The notes under the pieces are model-generated. The model had not been told where the DNA came from. It saw only the letters and a program-made list of their open reading frames with translations, and did no database searches. 51,003 nt of DNA from Spirochaetales bacterium. Its GTDB lineage: Bacteria > Spirochaetota > Spirochaetia > JABMQR01. The stretch spans positions 1 to 51,003 of the forward strand of contig JAGYPA010000025.1 of NCBI GenBank assembly GCA_018399255.1, in the 5' to 3' direction. Shown here piece by piece: positions 1 through 8,745 of this stretch (positions are counted from its first letter, which is position 1; every line of letters starts with the position of its first letter). The position numbers were made by a program, and so were the translations under genes.

Positions 1-1
1 G

Positions 2-679
2 CAGCTCAAGCAGCTTATTGCTTCAGGGGAGCTGCAGCCTGATGATAAAATGCCTAACGAATACGAACTTGCGGAAATGTTCGGTGTAGGGCGCTCCACC
101 ATCCGTGAAGTGCTGAAGATTTTCCAGTATATGGGGGTAATCGAGCTGCGTAATCCCAAAGGCACGTTCATCTGCAGCAGCTCCCACATTTCCTCTGAGG
201 CGCTGGTCTGGTCGATGCTGCTGGGACAGAAGGATTTTGCCGAAATAATCGAGCTCCGGATAGTCATGGAACAGCAGGGGCTCTGGTATCTGCTGGTAAA
301 CCGCCGTGACGATCTCGAACTGCGCGGGCGTACCATCGCCCTGCTCGAGGATGATATCCGGGCAATGGAAGCTGCCGTAGCGGCAGGGTCTACGGAAGCG
401 CGTCTGGAGGCCGACTACAATTTTCATGGACACATTATTCAGGCCTGCAGCAATGCTGTCTTTCAGAATCTCTACAGCACTATGCGGCAGTTCATGGTCC
501 GGGAAATCCGCAATTCCCAGAGCGATGAAACCTATCTTGAGTCGGTAATAACGCGGCACCGACAGCTGCTGGACCTGGTTCAGGAAGGCGATTATGCGAC
601 AGCCAGTGAGCGGTTCAGACATCATATACGCAATATCGATGCACTGCTGGATAAAAAGATGAGTAATCAGCGGGCGTGA
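2..679 (+). CDS. GntR-family regulator, FCD (FadR) subfamily, 5' end off window
   Basis: Transcriptional regulator, probably of the sugar operon that follows. The reading frame is already open at base 2, and the residues before the first in-frame ATG (position 50) belong to the winged helix: LIASGELQPDDKMPNEYELAEMF is followed by the recognition helix GRSTIREVLK. The true start therefore lies upstream of the window, and the ATG at 50 is internal. The remaining ~150 residues match the FCD ligand-binding domain: an Asp/His pattern around DYNFHGHI, a later RHRQLLDLV and a final FRHHI, as in metal- and ligand-binding FCD proteins. FCD regulators usually respond to organic acids or sugar acids and repress the adjacent catabolic operon. 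The ligand cannot be read here. The stop is followed by a 338-bp regulatory region. Confidence 0.9.
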   Translation, partial: QLKQLIASGELQPDDKMPNEYELAEMFGVGRSTIREVLKIFQYMGVIELRNPKGTFICSSSHISSEALVWSMLLGQKDFAEIIELRIVMEQQGLWYLLVNRRDDLELRGRTIALLEDDIRAMEAAVAAGSTEARLEADYNFHGHIIQACSNAVFQNLYSTMRQFMVREIRNSQSDETYLESVITRHRQLLDLVQEGDYATASERFRHHIRNIDALLDKKMSNQRA

Positions 680-736
680 AAGCGGTAAAAAAAGGTGAAA
701 AAATTTTTAGAAAAAAATATTGACAAACTTTGAAAG

Positions 737-754
737 TATGTTAACCTTAACATA
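737..754. promoter_or_regulatory. Palindromic operator O1 upstream of the sugar ABC operon
   Basis: TATGTTAACCTTAACATA is a perfect inverted repeat (8-bp arms, 2-bp centre). A TTGACA hexamer sits 11 bp upstream (720-725), but no convincing -10 lies at 17 bp, so the promoter is only suggested. The left nine bases recur at 870-878 (O2). The palindrome fits a dimeric GntR or LacI regulator, and both families are encoded at the ends of this gene set. Confidence 0.5.
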
Positions 755-782
755 TTCCTGCTTACAGTGCTGAAACTTCTAA

Positions 783-813
783 CCAAAACGTCGCTCTTGC
801 TTTTTGCAAGAGC
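783..813 (+). repeat. Dispersed 31-bp hairpin repeat, copy 1
   Basis: Contains the stem GCTCTTGC / GCAAGAGC around a TTTTT loop, preceded by CCAAAACGTC. The same 31 bases occur in reverse complement at 30677-30707, so this is an interspersed repeat family and not a random hairpin. A terminator role is possible but the 3' side is not T-rich. Confidence 0.75.
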
Positions 814-869
814 AACAATCATATATATAACATTTGACTGAAAAAAAAAGGAGGGTATTCGGAAGCTTG

Positions 870-887
870 TATGTTAACGTTACCACA
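870..887. promoter_or_regulatory. Second operator O2, LacI-like, upstream of the sugar ABC operon
   Basis: TATGTTAACGTTACCACA shares its first nine bases with O1 (737-745) and has the central CG typical of LacI-family operators. O1 and O2 start 133 bp apart, compatible with looping. A TTAACGTT core also occurs at 7515-7522 in front of the LacI gene at 7687, but an 8-mer could recur by chance. Confidence 0.4.
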
Positions 888-928
888 TTGGTTCAGCAAC
901 GGGAACTGACGCGGTAATTCGGAAAAGT

Positions 929-994
929 CCACCAATGAAAGGGCGATTGCCCGGTGGCAGCCGCCTGCGGAAGCAGGTGAGAACCTGCGCAGGC
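929..994 (+). promoter_or_regulatory. Structured mRNA leader, two stacked hairpins before the binding-protein gene
   Basis: Hairpin 1: CCACC (929-933) pairs with GGTGG (953-957), enclosing GGGC-gatt-GCCC (941-952). Hairpin 2: GCCTGC (963-968) pairs with GCAGGC (989-994), with GCAGGT-gaga-ACCTGC (973-988) continuing the stem beyond a 4-nt bulge. Hairpin 2 ends about 10 nt before the AGGAGG ribosome binding site (1005-1010). I do not recognise a known riboswitch. Translation control or mRNA stabilisation is inference. Confidence 0.5.
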
Positions 995-1017
995 AGGAAA
1001 TATCAGGAGGAATTCTT

Positions 1018-2007
1018 ATGAGAAAAGGCGTAATGTTGGTGCTCGCACTGATGCTCTGTGCCGGAATGGTTTTTGCGGCCGCAGAGAAAGAGGACGATGG
1101 TGTACGGAAGTATGCTCTGGTAATCAAGACCCTGAACAACCCGAATGCGGCACTCATGAGCATGGGAGCCCGGGATGCAGCCGCGGAACTGGGCGGTGAA
1201 GTAATAGTTATGGCCCCCGAACGGGAAGTGGATTCGGCCCAGCAGCTGGAAATTGTGGAAAACCTCATTATTCAGGGAATTGATGCCCTGCTGCTGATGC
1301 CTTGCGGTTCTATAGAACTGGTGCCGGGTGTTAAAAAGGCCAATGATGCCGGAATCCCGGTTCTCAACATCGATACAAAAATGGATCCGGATGCGATGGC
1401 TCAGGCAAAGGCCTCGCTGGCGACCTTTATCGGATCAGACAACTTCGACGCAGGCTACCAGGGCGGTATGAAAATGGCTGAACTTCTCGGTGGTGAGGGG
1501 GAAATTGCCATAATCCAGGGGGTTCCCGGACATGAATCGAGCTACATGCGGGTTGACGGTTTTGAAGCGGCCATAAAACAGTTTCCCGGCCTCAAAGTAG
1601 TTGCCAAGCAGCCGGCCAACTGGGAGACGGAATTAGGGTATACCGTAATTCAGAATATCATGGAAGCTAATCCCGACCTGCAGGGCGTCTGGGTAGCCAG
1701 CGACCTTATGGGTATCGGCGGTGCTCAGGCTATCAAGGAGGCCGGAAAAGCAGGAATCGTGCGTATGGTTGGCGTTGACGGCATGCTCGCTGCTATGGAA
1801 GGAATCCAGGAAGGCATCTACGACGCCACCGTTAAGCAGTCGACCTACATGATGGGCTACATGGGAGTTAAAGCGGCAGCTGAATATCTTGACGGCGGAT
1901 CACTTGAAGAAATTACCTATACACCGCTGACCATGGTTGATGCAGAGAATGTTGACTCAGTCATCATAGAAGAACGGGAAATGAATGCCCGGGCTCAGAA
2001 TCAATAG
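1018..2007 (+). CDS. Sugar ABC transporter substrate-binding protein (RbsB-like, periplasmic-binding 4 fold)
   Basis: Captures a sugar outside the inner membrane and delivers it to the permease encoded downstream. It is 329 aa, the usual size for pentose/hexose binding proteins. Residues 1-21 form a signal peptide (basic start, hydrophobic core, cleavage probably after VFA). The mature part has the ribose/galactose-binding layout: YALVIKTLNNP at the start, repeated VIVMAPEREVDSAQQ with IENLIIQGIDALLLMP, INIDTKMD, FIGSDNFDAGYQGG and a late VDGMLAAMEGI. A strong AGGAGG ribosome binding site lies 7 bp before the ATG. It is the first gene of a unit with an ATPase and a permease 99 bp and more downstream. 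The sugar cannot be deduced. Confidence in the family is high. Confidence 0.93.
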   Translation: MRKGVMLVLALMLCAGMVFAAAEKEDDGVRKYALVIKTLNNPNAALMSMGARDAAAELGGEVIVMAPEREVDSAQQLEIVENLIIQGIDALLLMPCGSIELVPGVKKANDAGIPVLNIDTKMDPDAMAQAKASLATFIGSDNFDAGYQGGMKMAELLGGEGEIAIIQGVPGHESSYMRVDGFEAAIKQFPGLKVVAKQPANWETELGYTVIQNIMEANPDLQGVWVASDLMGIGGAQAIKEAGKAGIVRMVGVDGMLAAMEGIQEGIYDATVKQSTYMMGYMGVKAAAEYLDGGSLEEITYTPLTMVDAENVDSVIIEEREMNARAQNQ

Positions 2008-2106
2008 GGTACCGGAAGGATTATAGAGATTGCCTGAGCAATCGCTGAACAATCTCGGCCGTACGTGCAGAGCGTACGGCCCCTTACTTTACAGGAGGAT
2101 AACCGG

Positions 2107-3624
2107 ATGTCCGTAACCATACCACCGGTAGTAGAGATGGAACATATCAGCAAATCCTTTCCCGGTGTCAAAGCCCTGGACGATGTACGCTTTTCCGTTT
2201 TTCCCGGAGAAGTGCACGTACTCCTCGGGGAAAACGGGGCAGGAAAATCCACGCTGATGAAAATCCTCTCAGGAGTCTATACAAAAGATAGCGGGGAAAT
2301 CCGCATTGCAGGAGACCCGGTTGAACTGCATAACGTAAAAGATGCCATGCATCAGGGAATCCGCATTATCTACCAGGAACTGAACCTGCTGAACAACTTG
2401 ACAGTTGCAGAGAATATTTTTATTGGCGAAGAACCTCGGACCAGAGGCATCATTGACTGGAAAAAAATGTTTACTGAATCTCAGAAACTGCTCGACGGCC
2501 TCAACCTCTCGATCGATGCTCACCAGAAAGTATCAGAACTGCCGGTAGGGCAGCAGCAGATGGTTGAAGTTGCCCATGCCGTCTCCAAAGAAGCCAAAGT
2601 TATTGTAATGGACGAACCCACTTCTGCGCTCTCGAGCAAGGAGATAAAAGAGCTCTTTACCACAATCCGCAAGCTGCAGAAACGGGGGGTAGGAGTCGTA
2701 TACATCTCGCACCGTCTCGAGGAACTGCTGGAGATCGGCGACCGGGTTACGGTTTTCCGGGACGGCCAGTACATCGGGACGAGGAATGTCCGCGAGGAGG
2801 ACGGCAGCATAAAAATCCAGCTGAACGACCTTATTACCATGATGGTCGGCCGCAGTCTTGACCAGCAGTTCCCGAAAGTGAAGTTCACTCCGGGCGAAGA
2901 AACTCTGAGAATTGAGAATCTCCAGACCGAGGAGAAGCTGCGCGGCTGCAGTCTGTCAATAAGAAAGGGCGAAATACTCGGGCTTGCCGGCCTGATGGGG
3001 GCCGGGAGAACCGAACTTGCCCGGGCAGTAATCGGAGCCGACCGCATAACCGGGGGATCAGTATATCGCGGGGGAAAACGTCTCAGAATAAGAAATCCCG
3101 GAGATGCCATAGCTCAAGGAATCGGGTATCTGCCGGAAGACCGCAAACTCCATGGCCTCGTGCTCGAGCTCGATGTCGCCAAAAATATTACCCTTACCGG
3201 AATAAAGCGAATAATAAGCGCCTTTTGCCTGTCGCTGAAAAAAGAGCGGAAGGAAGCCTTGAACTTGGTGGGGGAACTTAGAATTAAGACCCCGTCCATC
3301 AGCCAGCAAGTCCGCTACTTAAGCGGCGGCAATCAGCAGAAAGTAGTCGTTGCCAAGTGGCTTTTTGCCAACAGCGATATCCTTATTTTTGACGAACCGA
3401 CCAGGGGGATTGATGTCGGGGCGAAAGTTGAAATATACCGGCTGCTCAATACGCTGGTCGAAGCGGGCAAGACCGTCATGATTATCTCATCCGAGCTTCC
3501 GGAAATCCTCGGCATGTGCGACCGGATTGCCGTTATGCGCGAAGGGAACATAGTAAAAGAGTTTCTGCGAGCAGATGCAACCCAGGATGCTATCCTGAAG
3601 TATGCAATCGGGGCTGAAGCCTGA
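2107..3624 (+). CDS. Sugar ABC transporter ATP-binding protein with two ATPase domains (RbsA/MglA type)
   Basis: Powers sugar import; both nucleotide-binding domains are on one chain of 505 aa, as in RbsA, MglA and XylG. Domain 1 has Walker A GENGAGKST, a signature region LPVGQQQMVEVAHA and Walker B VIVMDEPTSAL. Domain 2 has the degenerate Walker A GLMGAGRTE typical of this subfamily, signature LSGGNQQKVVVAKWL and Walker B ILIFDEPTRGID. An upstream in-frame ATG exists at 2065, but the ATG at 2107 is preceded by AGGAGG at correct spacing and gives the family's normal N-terminus, so it is chosen. The reading frame ends only 19 bp before the permease start. Confidence 0.95.
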   Translation: MSVTIPPVVEMEHISKSFPGVKALDDVRFSVFPGEVHVLLGENGAGKSTLMKILSGVYTKDSGEIRIAGDPVELHNVKDAMHQGIRIIYQELNLLNNLTVAENIFIGEEPRTRGIIDWKKMFTESQKLLDGLNLSIDAHQKVSELPVGQQQMVEVAHAVSKEAKVIVMDEPTSALSSKEIKELFTTIRKLQKRGVGVVYISHRLEELLEIGDRVTVFRDGQYIGTRNVREEDGSIKIQLNDLITMMVGRSLDQQFPKVKFTPGEETLRIENLQTEEKLRGCSLSIRKGEILGLAGLMGAGRTELARAVIGADRITGGSVYRGGKRLRIRNPGDAIAQGIGYLPEDRKLHGLVLELDVAKNITLTGIKRIISAFCLSLKKERKEALNLVGELRIKTPSISQQVRYLSGGNQQKVVVAKWLFANSDILIFDEPTRGIDVGAKVEIYRLLNTLVEAGKTVMIISSELPEILGMCDRIAVMREGNIVKEFLRADATQDAILKYAIGAEA

Positions 3625-3643
3625 ACAGGAGGAAAAGGAAAGT

Positions 3644-4708
3644 TTGAACAATATACAGCAAAAAATACAAAACAGTCCCGAAACCTTGAACAGGGAAGGG
3701 GCTGACAGGGAAGGGGCTGACAGGGAAGGGGCTGACAGGGAAGAAATGGAGCCAGGCTTCGGAATGCGGCTGAGAAGGGCCCTGGGAAAAGTGGAGAGTA
3801 TCTACACACTGATCGGGTTACTGCTGATGTGCATAGTTTTATCATTTATGCACCCGGCATTCCTATCAATGCGCAACTTTTCAAACATATTCCTGCAGGC
3901 ATCGATCAACGGCATTCTTGCTATCGGCATAACTTTTGTCATTATATCTTCGGGTATAGATCTTTCAGTCGGATCCATACTGGCCCTTTCCGGAATTGTC
4001 ACGGGAAATGCACTGAGCGGTGGAATGCCGCTGGCCGCTGCCGTAATCTTCGGCATGCTGACAGGAGGAGCCTGCGGGCTGTTTAACGGACTGATCATAA
4101 CCCGCTTCAATATGCCGCCTTTCATCGTTACCCTGGGAACCATGAGCATCGCCCGCGGACTGGCCTTGCTGAGTACCAACGGAGGGCAGATTTACGGATT
4201 TGATGCGAAATTTCTCTTTATCGGACAGGGGAAGATAGCAGGCGTACCTATGCCGGTGGTAATCCTCATTCTGCTCGCGCTTCTCAGCTCATTCATACTC
4301 AAGTATACCCGCTTCGGGCGATACTGCTATGCTCTCGGCGGGAACATGGAAACCGCCAGACTGTCAGGGATAAGTCCTACACTGTATCTGACCCTGATAT
4401 ACACCCTTTCCGGGGTAACGGCAGGGGTCGCCGGGATCGTACTGGCCTCACGCCTCAGTTCTGCCCAGCCGATAGCGGGAATAAGCTATGAGCTGTATGC
4501 CATTGCTGCCGCAGTTATCGGGGGAACAAGCCTTGCCGGCGGTACAGGAACCGTTTTCGGGACAATTATCGGAGCGCTTATTATCAGTGTAATCAGGAAT
4601 GGGATGAATCTGCTTAACGTAAATTCATTCCTGCAGCAGGTGGTTATCGGTTCGGTAATTATCCTTGCTGTAATGATAGATTCATTCAGGAAGAGAAACA
4701 GATCATAA
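3644..4708 (+). CDS. Sugar ABC transporter permease (RbsC-like, BPD_transp_2)
   Basis: Integral membrane channel of the ribose-type importer, about 8-10 hydrophobic segments. The permease signature GIDLSVGSILALSGIV is followed by the cytoplasmic coupling stretch RFGRYCYALGGNMETARLSGI. I choose the TTG at 3644 (354 aa) because AGGAGGA lies 10 nt upstream. The ATG at 3602 would overlap the ATPase gene by 23 bp without a ribosome binding site. Residues ~16-35 are an odd acidic extension made of three to four copies of DREGA, encoded by a 15-bp tandem repeat at 3691-3742. It precedes the first membrane helix and should lie in the cytoplasm. The core permease is otherwise of normal length. Confidence 0.92.
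   Translation: MNNIQQKIQNSPETLNREGADREGADREGADREEMEPGFGMRLRRALGKVESIYTLIGLLLMCIVLSFMHPAFLSMRNFSNIFLQASINGILAIGITFVIISSGIDLSVGSILALSGIVTGNALSGGMPLAAAVIFGMLTGGACGLFNGLIITRFNMPPFIVTLGTMSIARGLALLSTNGGQIYGFDAKFLFIGQGKIAGVPMPVVILILLALLSSFILKYTRFGRYCYALGGNMETARLSGISPTLYLTLIYTLSGVTAGVAGIVLASRLSSAQPIAGISYELYAIAAAVIGGTSLAGGTGTVFGTIIGALIISVIRNGMNLLNVNSFLQQVVIGSVIILAVMIDSFRKRNRS
3691..3742 (+). repeat. 15-bp tandem repeat in the permease N-terminus
   Basis: Unit CAGGGAAGGGGCTGA, three exact copies plus a half copy, all in frame. It encodes a charged cytoplasmic extension before the first membrane helix. Confidence 0.9.
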
Positions 4709-4741
4709 GGGCGACCGGATGATCGGCAGAAGGAGCGAAAC

Positions 4742-5521
4742 ATGAGATTGGAAGGGAAAGTCGGTATAGTAACCGGCGGCGGAAGCGGCATCGGCCGGGG
4801 AATCTGCATTAAGTTTGCTCAGGAAGGGGCAGCTGTGCTTGTGGCAGATATAAACATGGAGGGAGCCGGGGAGACGGTCCGGCTGATTACTGAAGCAGGG
4901 GGAACAGCGGCTGCCGTCAAGAGCGATGTCACCAGCCCGGAATCGGTGGAAAACATGGCAGCGGCAGCTGTTGAGCAGTTTGGAAGAATTGATATTCTCG
5001 TAAATAACGCCGGTACCGATATCAAAGGATCGGTGCAGGATTACAACCCCGATACGTGGGACAAGCTGATGGCGCTCAATCTGAAAGGCGTATTTCTCTG
5101 CACCCAGGCAGCGGCAAAAAGGATGGTCCCGCAGAAGTATGGGCGGATAGTCAATATATCTTCTATGGCCGGAAAGACGGGCGAGGCCTTTACCAGCCCT
5201 TACTGCACCACAAAATTCGGAGTTATCGGTTTTACCCAGTCGATAGCGCTTGAGCTCGGCCCGGACAATATTACCATCAATGCGGTCTGTCCCGGGGCAG
5301 TGGAAACCGACCTGATTAAATCCAGTGTCTCCGGTACCGCCAAGCTCAACAACAGAACCTATGAGGAAGAGCTCTACAGCAAGTTTATCAGCCAGACCCC
5401 GCTTGGACGGGTCGCTCAGCCATCTGATGTTGCCAACGCAGTTGCCTTTCTGGCTTCCGATGAGGCAAGCTTCATTACCGGCAGCACGTTGAATGTATCC
5501 GGCGGCAGGGAAATGCATTGA
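4742..5521 (+). CDS. Short-chain dehydrogenase/reductase (SDR)
   Basis: NAD(P)-dependent oxidoreductase of 259 aa, probably oxidising or reducing the imported sugar or polyol. It has the classical SDR motifs: TGGGSGIG at ~residues 10-17 (cofactor), NNAG at ~88, catalytic Ser in ISSMAG (~140), and YCTTK (Tyr ~154, Lys ~158). An Asp-type acidic residue after beta-2 (ADINMEG) suggests NAD preference. Ribosome binding site AAGGAG lies 8 bp before the ATG. The stop overlaps the next start as ATGA (5519-5523), so the two are translationally coupled. The C-terminal FITGSTLNVSGGREMH is typical of the glucose/gluconate/3-oxoacyl group; the exact substrate is unknown. Confidence 0.93.
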   Translation: MRLEGKVGIVTGGGSGIGRGICIKFAQEGAAVLVADINMEGAGETVRLITEAGGTAAAVKSDVTSPESVENMAAAAVEQFGRIDILVNNAGTDIKGSVQDYNPDTWDKLMALNLKGVFLCTQAAAKRMVPQKYGRIVNISSMAGKTGEAFTSPYCTTKFGVIGFTQSIALELGPDNITINAVCPGAVETDLIKSSVSGTAKLNNRTYEEELYSKFISQTPLGRVAQPSDVANAVAFLASDEASFITGSTLNVSGGREMH

Positions 5522-6375
5522 TGAACCTGCAGACCGGTCTAAACCAGGGAATCCTCTTTGAGACACCGACAGAAAAGTTTATAGAGCTGTGCGGCAAATG
5601 GGAAATACGGAATGTCGAGCTGAGAGTTCCGAAACTCAGGGAATGGCTCTGCCGTGATTCAGTATCAAAAATTCGCAAAGTGCTCAGGGACAATAAGATA
5701 ACCATTACTGCCCTGAACTCGCTGGACGATTTTGGACTTGTTCCGGACGAAAACCTGGGCATGCTCGCGGCGGAGGCGGAATGGGTGGGGCAGATGTGCG
5801 AAGCGGTTGAATGCCCGCTGGTAATTGCCCCGGTCGGCCGCTGGTTTGATGCTCCGATCCCGCTTGAACAAGTTCGACGGCTGACACTGGAGCGGCTCGA
5901 CCTGCTTGGCAGAATTCTGGCCCCCTGCAATGCGGTTGTCGGGCTGGAACCGATAGCGTTTCCCGAATTCTCCATCCAGTCCGTGCATATGGCTGACCGT
6001 ATCTGTCAGGAAGCCCGGATCCCAGGCAGCGGACTGGTAATAGATTATTACAATCTGTTTCAGGGAGGAATGATCCCTGATGATTTCCCGAAGCTGAAAT
6101 CTCCGGTTCATATTATTCATCTGAATGATGCCGAAATGCTGCCGCCGGAGAAGCTTGATGTGATGTATACCCGGACATTTCCGGGAGATGGAAAGCTGGA
6201 TGCCGAAGCCTGGACGATGGCTGCCCTGAAAGCAGGATACACAGGGGTGTTCTCTCTGGAGCTTTTTCTGCGGGATCTCTGGCATATGGAACCTGATGCG
6301 GCAATGTTCAAAATTGCCGGAAAATTAAAGCAGTTTACAGAAAGCCTAGACAAACTTCAAAAGCCAATTTTTTAG
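5521..6375 (+). CDS. Sugar-phosphate isomerase/epimerase-like TIM barrel (AP endonuclease 2 superfamily)
   Basis: Predicted 284-aa metal-dependent sugar isomerase or epimerase of the xylose-isomerase-like TIM-barrel family. Likely metal ligands are in the expected order: Glu in GLEPIAF, Asp in VIDYYN, His in IIHLND, and Glu in FSLELF near the C-terminus. The start is the ATG at 5521, overlapping the SDR stop; a TTG three bases upstream is also open but not needed. Sitting in an operon with an importer, SDR and alcohol dehydrogenase, it fits a sugar catabolic route. Members include hexulose, tagatose and inosose enzymes, so the reaction stays open. Confidence 0.85.
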   Translation: MNLQTGLNQGILFETPTEKFIELCGKWEIRNVELRVPKLREWLCRDSVSKIRKVLRDNKITITALNSLDDFGLVPDENLGMLAAEAEWVGQMCEAVECPLVIAPVGRWFDAPIPLEQVRRLTLERLDLLGRILAPCNAVVGLEPIAFPEFSIQSVHMADRICQEARIPGSGLVIDYYNLFQGGMIPDDFPKLKSPVHIIHLNDAEMLPPEKLDVMYTRTFPGDGKLDAEAWTMAALKAGYTGVFSLELFLRDLWHMEPDAAMFKIAGKLKQFTESLDKLQKPIF

Positions 6376-6424
6376 AAATGAATAGTATTTTGAAATTAGC
6401 ACAATTATCTAAGGAGCAGGAATT

Positions 6425-7468
6425 ATGAAAGCAGCAGTATTTGAGGCTGTCGGGAAGCTGGTAATCAAAGATGTGGAAAAACCTGTCCTGACAAGGAGTA
6501 CGGATGCGCTTATCAAGGTGAAGGGTGTCGGCATCTGCGGAACCGATCTGCATATCCTGCAGGACCCGCCGGCCCATCCGGCAAAAATGGGAAACATTCT
6601 CGGCCATGAGTTTACCGGAGAGATAGTTGAGCTTGGCGAGGATGTGTACGGGTATTCAGTGGGAGAGCGGGTGCTCATCGATCCCCATCCGGGATGCGGA
6701 GTCTGTGATGAGTGTCGGCGCGGTTTCCCGGATAACTGCATACCGCTCTATGCTCAGTGCGAAGAACCCGGCCACCCCGATACGATAGGTATCTTTTCTC
6801 CGGGAGCCTATACCTCGTACGTCATCGTACCCCGGCAGTCGCTGTACAAGATTGACCCGAAGGTGCCGGTGGAGATAGCCGCTCTCGCCGAGCCGCTCTC
6901 CTGTGTCATCAATGCCGTCGATAAACTTCAGGTTCAGCCGGGAGAATTTGTGGTTATTCTTGGCGGCGGACCGATAGGACTGCTCTTTACGATGCTGATG
7001 AAGGCCAACGGCGCCTCGAAGATCATTGTATCGGAGCCGGCTGAGTTCCGGAGGAAGGCGGCTCTGGACTGCGGGGCAGATCTGGTCGTGGACCCTAAGC
7101 AGGAGTCCCTTGAAGAGGTGGTGGCGAGAGAGATGGGAGCCGGGGCCGATGTCTGCATTGAGGCTGTCGGACCCCTTCTTCCGACCGCGGTCAGGGTTGT
7201 CAGGGCCGGAGGCAGGGTGCTGCAGTTCGGGCATGACGAAACCGTCAATCCGGAACTTCCCATCGGGGTTTTTCTGAAGAAGGAAGTGGTTATTTACGGG
7301 GCATTCATCGGCAAGCGGTCTTTCGAGAAAACTATCCGGGTTATGGAAAGCGGTAAGCTTCCGCTGGAAAAGGTGGTATCGCATACGATGCCGCTGGAGG
7401 ATATTCACAAAGGAATTGCTATGCTGCGGCGGGGTGAAGGCCTCAAGATTATCATTATGCCCAATTAA
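6425..7468 (+). CDS. Zinc-dependent medium-chain alcohol/polyol dehydrogenase
   Basis: A 347-aa MDR-family dehydrogenase resembling sorbitol, threonine and L-iditol dehydrogenases. Catalytic zinc ligands are seen in GICGTDLH (Cys ~38) and LGHEF (~60). The structural-zinc loop has the four cysteines HPGCGVCDECRRGFPDNC (~90-107). The cofactor fold has VVILGGGPIGLL, and the downstream SEPAEFRRKAA gives the Rossmann loop. Ribosome binding site AAGGAG lies 9 bp before the ATG. It follows the isomerase by 49 bp, and probably interconverts a keto-sugar and a polyol in the same pathway. Compare the gene at 19613, which lacks the structural-zinc cysteines. Confidence 0.93.
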   Translation: MKAAVFEAVGKLVIKDVEKPVLTRSTDALIKVKGVGICGTDLHILQDPPAHPAKMGNILGHEFTGEIVELGEDVYGYSVGERVLIDPHPGCGVCDECRRGFPDNCIPLYAQCEEPGHPDTIGIFSPGAYTSYVIVPRQSLYKIDPKVPVEIAALAEPLSCVINAVDKLQVQPGEFVVILGGGPIGLLFTMLMKANGASKIIVSEPAEFRRKAALDCGADLVVDPKQESLEEVVAREMGAGADVCIEAVGPLLPTAVRVVRAGGRVLQFGHDETVNPELPIGVFLKKEVVIYGAFIGKRSFEKTIRVMESGKLPLEKVVSHTMPLEDIHKGIAMLRRGEGLKIIIMPN

Positions 7469-7686
7469 CTGCAGCAATTTTTCAGCCAGCTTAACGAGGC
7501 AATTTCCTGGAAAATTAACGTTCCTGAAAACCGAATTGAAATTGCCTTTAACTATTCCGGAAAATTGTGGTATTGTAGGTTTTGCCGCATGGTTACGGTT
7601 ACGGTTCCCTGATGAACGGTATCGACTGCCGGGATGAACCGATAAACGAACAGCCGGCGGATCTGTCGACAGGATGTGCAAAGCCT

Positions 7687-8700
7687 ATGGGCACGACGAT
7701 AAAGGATATAGCTGAAAAAGCGCAAGTCTCTATCATGACCGTTTCCCGGGTAATGAACAATTCCGGCTATGTTGCCGAGGCCACCCGGGAGAAGGTGATG
7801 AAGGCGGTGCAGGAGCTCAACTACCAACCCAATCTGCTTGCTCGAAGCCTGATTAACCGGAAGAGTTCGTTTGTCTATGTCATCGTGCCGGATATCTCCA
7901 ATCCGTTTTACGCAGACCTGACCAAGGGGGTCGAATCTGTTGCCCACCAGGAGGGATACCACATAATTTTGAGCAGTGCCTACTGGAATGTCGCAATGGA
8001 ATGCGGTCACATCGAGGCAGCCCGCGGCAGGATGGCCGAAGGGATAATCCTGGTACTGCCGAAGCTCCCGGAGAAGGAAATCCTTGCGTATTCCCGGAAT
8101 ATCCCCCTGGTTGTGGTCGATAAGCATATCGTCTCCCCCCGGATAGCCAATATCTATATAGAACAGGATCATGGAGCGGGTCTGGGGGTGGAGCATCTGA
8201 TAGCTCTCGGACACCGTCGGATTGCCTTCCTTTCTGGAACAAAGAACATCTACAACAGCCAGGCCCGTTTTCGCGGCTACCGTACCACTCTGGAAAAGCA
8301 CGATATACCTTTTGACCAGAAGCTCGTGTTTCCGGGGGATTTCAGTTTTGTGAGCGGGACTGCGGCCTTTGAGCACTTTCTGACTCTTCCGCAAACCCGA
8401 CGCCCTACAGCCCTGTTCGCAGCCAGCGATCTGATGGCGCTGGGGTTCATGCGCAGTGCCTATCAGCATCATTTCCGGGTTCCCGATGATATTTCGGTGG
8501 TCGGTTTTGACGACATATCCCTTGCTTCCATCACCAATCCCCCGCTGACAACTGTGCGGCATCCCTACATCGAGATGGGGCGGGATGCCATGAAGCTGCT
8601 GCTGAACAAGCTGGACCCGGAAAAGCATTTATCCACCGGAGATAAGCTGTTCAACACCTTTGTTGAGCGCGAGACCACGAAGCCGCTTACTGCCGGTTAG
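7687..8700 (+). CDS. LacI-family transcriptional repressor
   Basis: A 337-aa regulator with an N-terminal helix-turn-helix (TIKDIAEKAQVSIMTVSRVMN), hinge helix (YQPNLLARSL) and a periplasmic-binding-like sensor ending in the usual VVGFDDISLASITNPPLTTVRHP. The frame is open back to 7582, but the ATG at 7687 puts Met two residues before the conserved TIKDIA and gives normal length. Only a weak AGGA lies upstream. It closes the 1-8.7 kb sugar unit and is the natural candidate to bind the CG-centred operator at 870-887. The upstream 218 bp (7469-7686) carries a GGTTAC 6-bp repeat and possible but weak promoter boxes. Confidence 0.92.
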   Translation: MGTTIKDIAEKAQVSIMTVSRVMNNSGYVAEATREKVMKAVQELNYQPNLLARSLINRKSSFVYVIVPDISNPFYADLTKGVESVAHQEGYHIILSSAYWNVAMECGHIEAARGRMAEGIILVLPKLPEKEILAYSRNIPLVVVDKHIVSPRIANIYIEQDHGAGLGVEHLIALGHRRIAFLSGTKNIYNSQARFRGYRTTLEKHDIPFDQKLVFPGDFSFVSGTAAFEHFLTLPQTRRPTALFAASDLMALGFMRSAYQHHFRVPDDISVVGFDDISLASITNPPLTTVRHPYIEMGRDAMKLLLNKLDPEKHLSTGDKLFNTFVERETTKPLTAG

Positions 8701-8721
8701 TGCCGCTTACTGCTGGGAAGT
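8682..8721 (+). repeat. Imperfect 20-bp duplication spanning the lacI stop codon
   Basis: GCCGCTTACTGCCGGTTAGT (8682-8701, containing the TAG stop) is followed directly by a copy differing at four positions (8702-8721). One of five stop-spanning duplications in the window. Confidence 0.75.
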
Positions 8722-8745
8722 GCTGGGTTCTACAATAATGCCGCG

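Noticed and set aside
929..994. Known riboswitch in the sugar operon leader
   Set aside because: The two hairpins do not match any riboswitch consensus I know; reported only as a structured leader.
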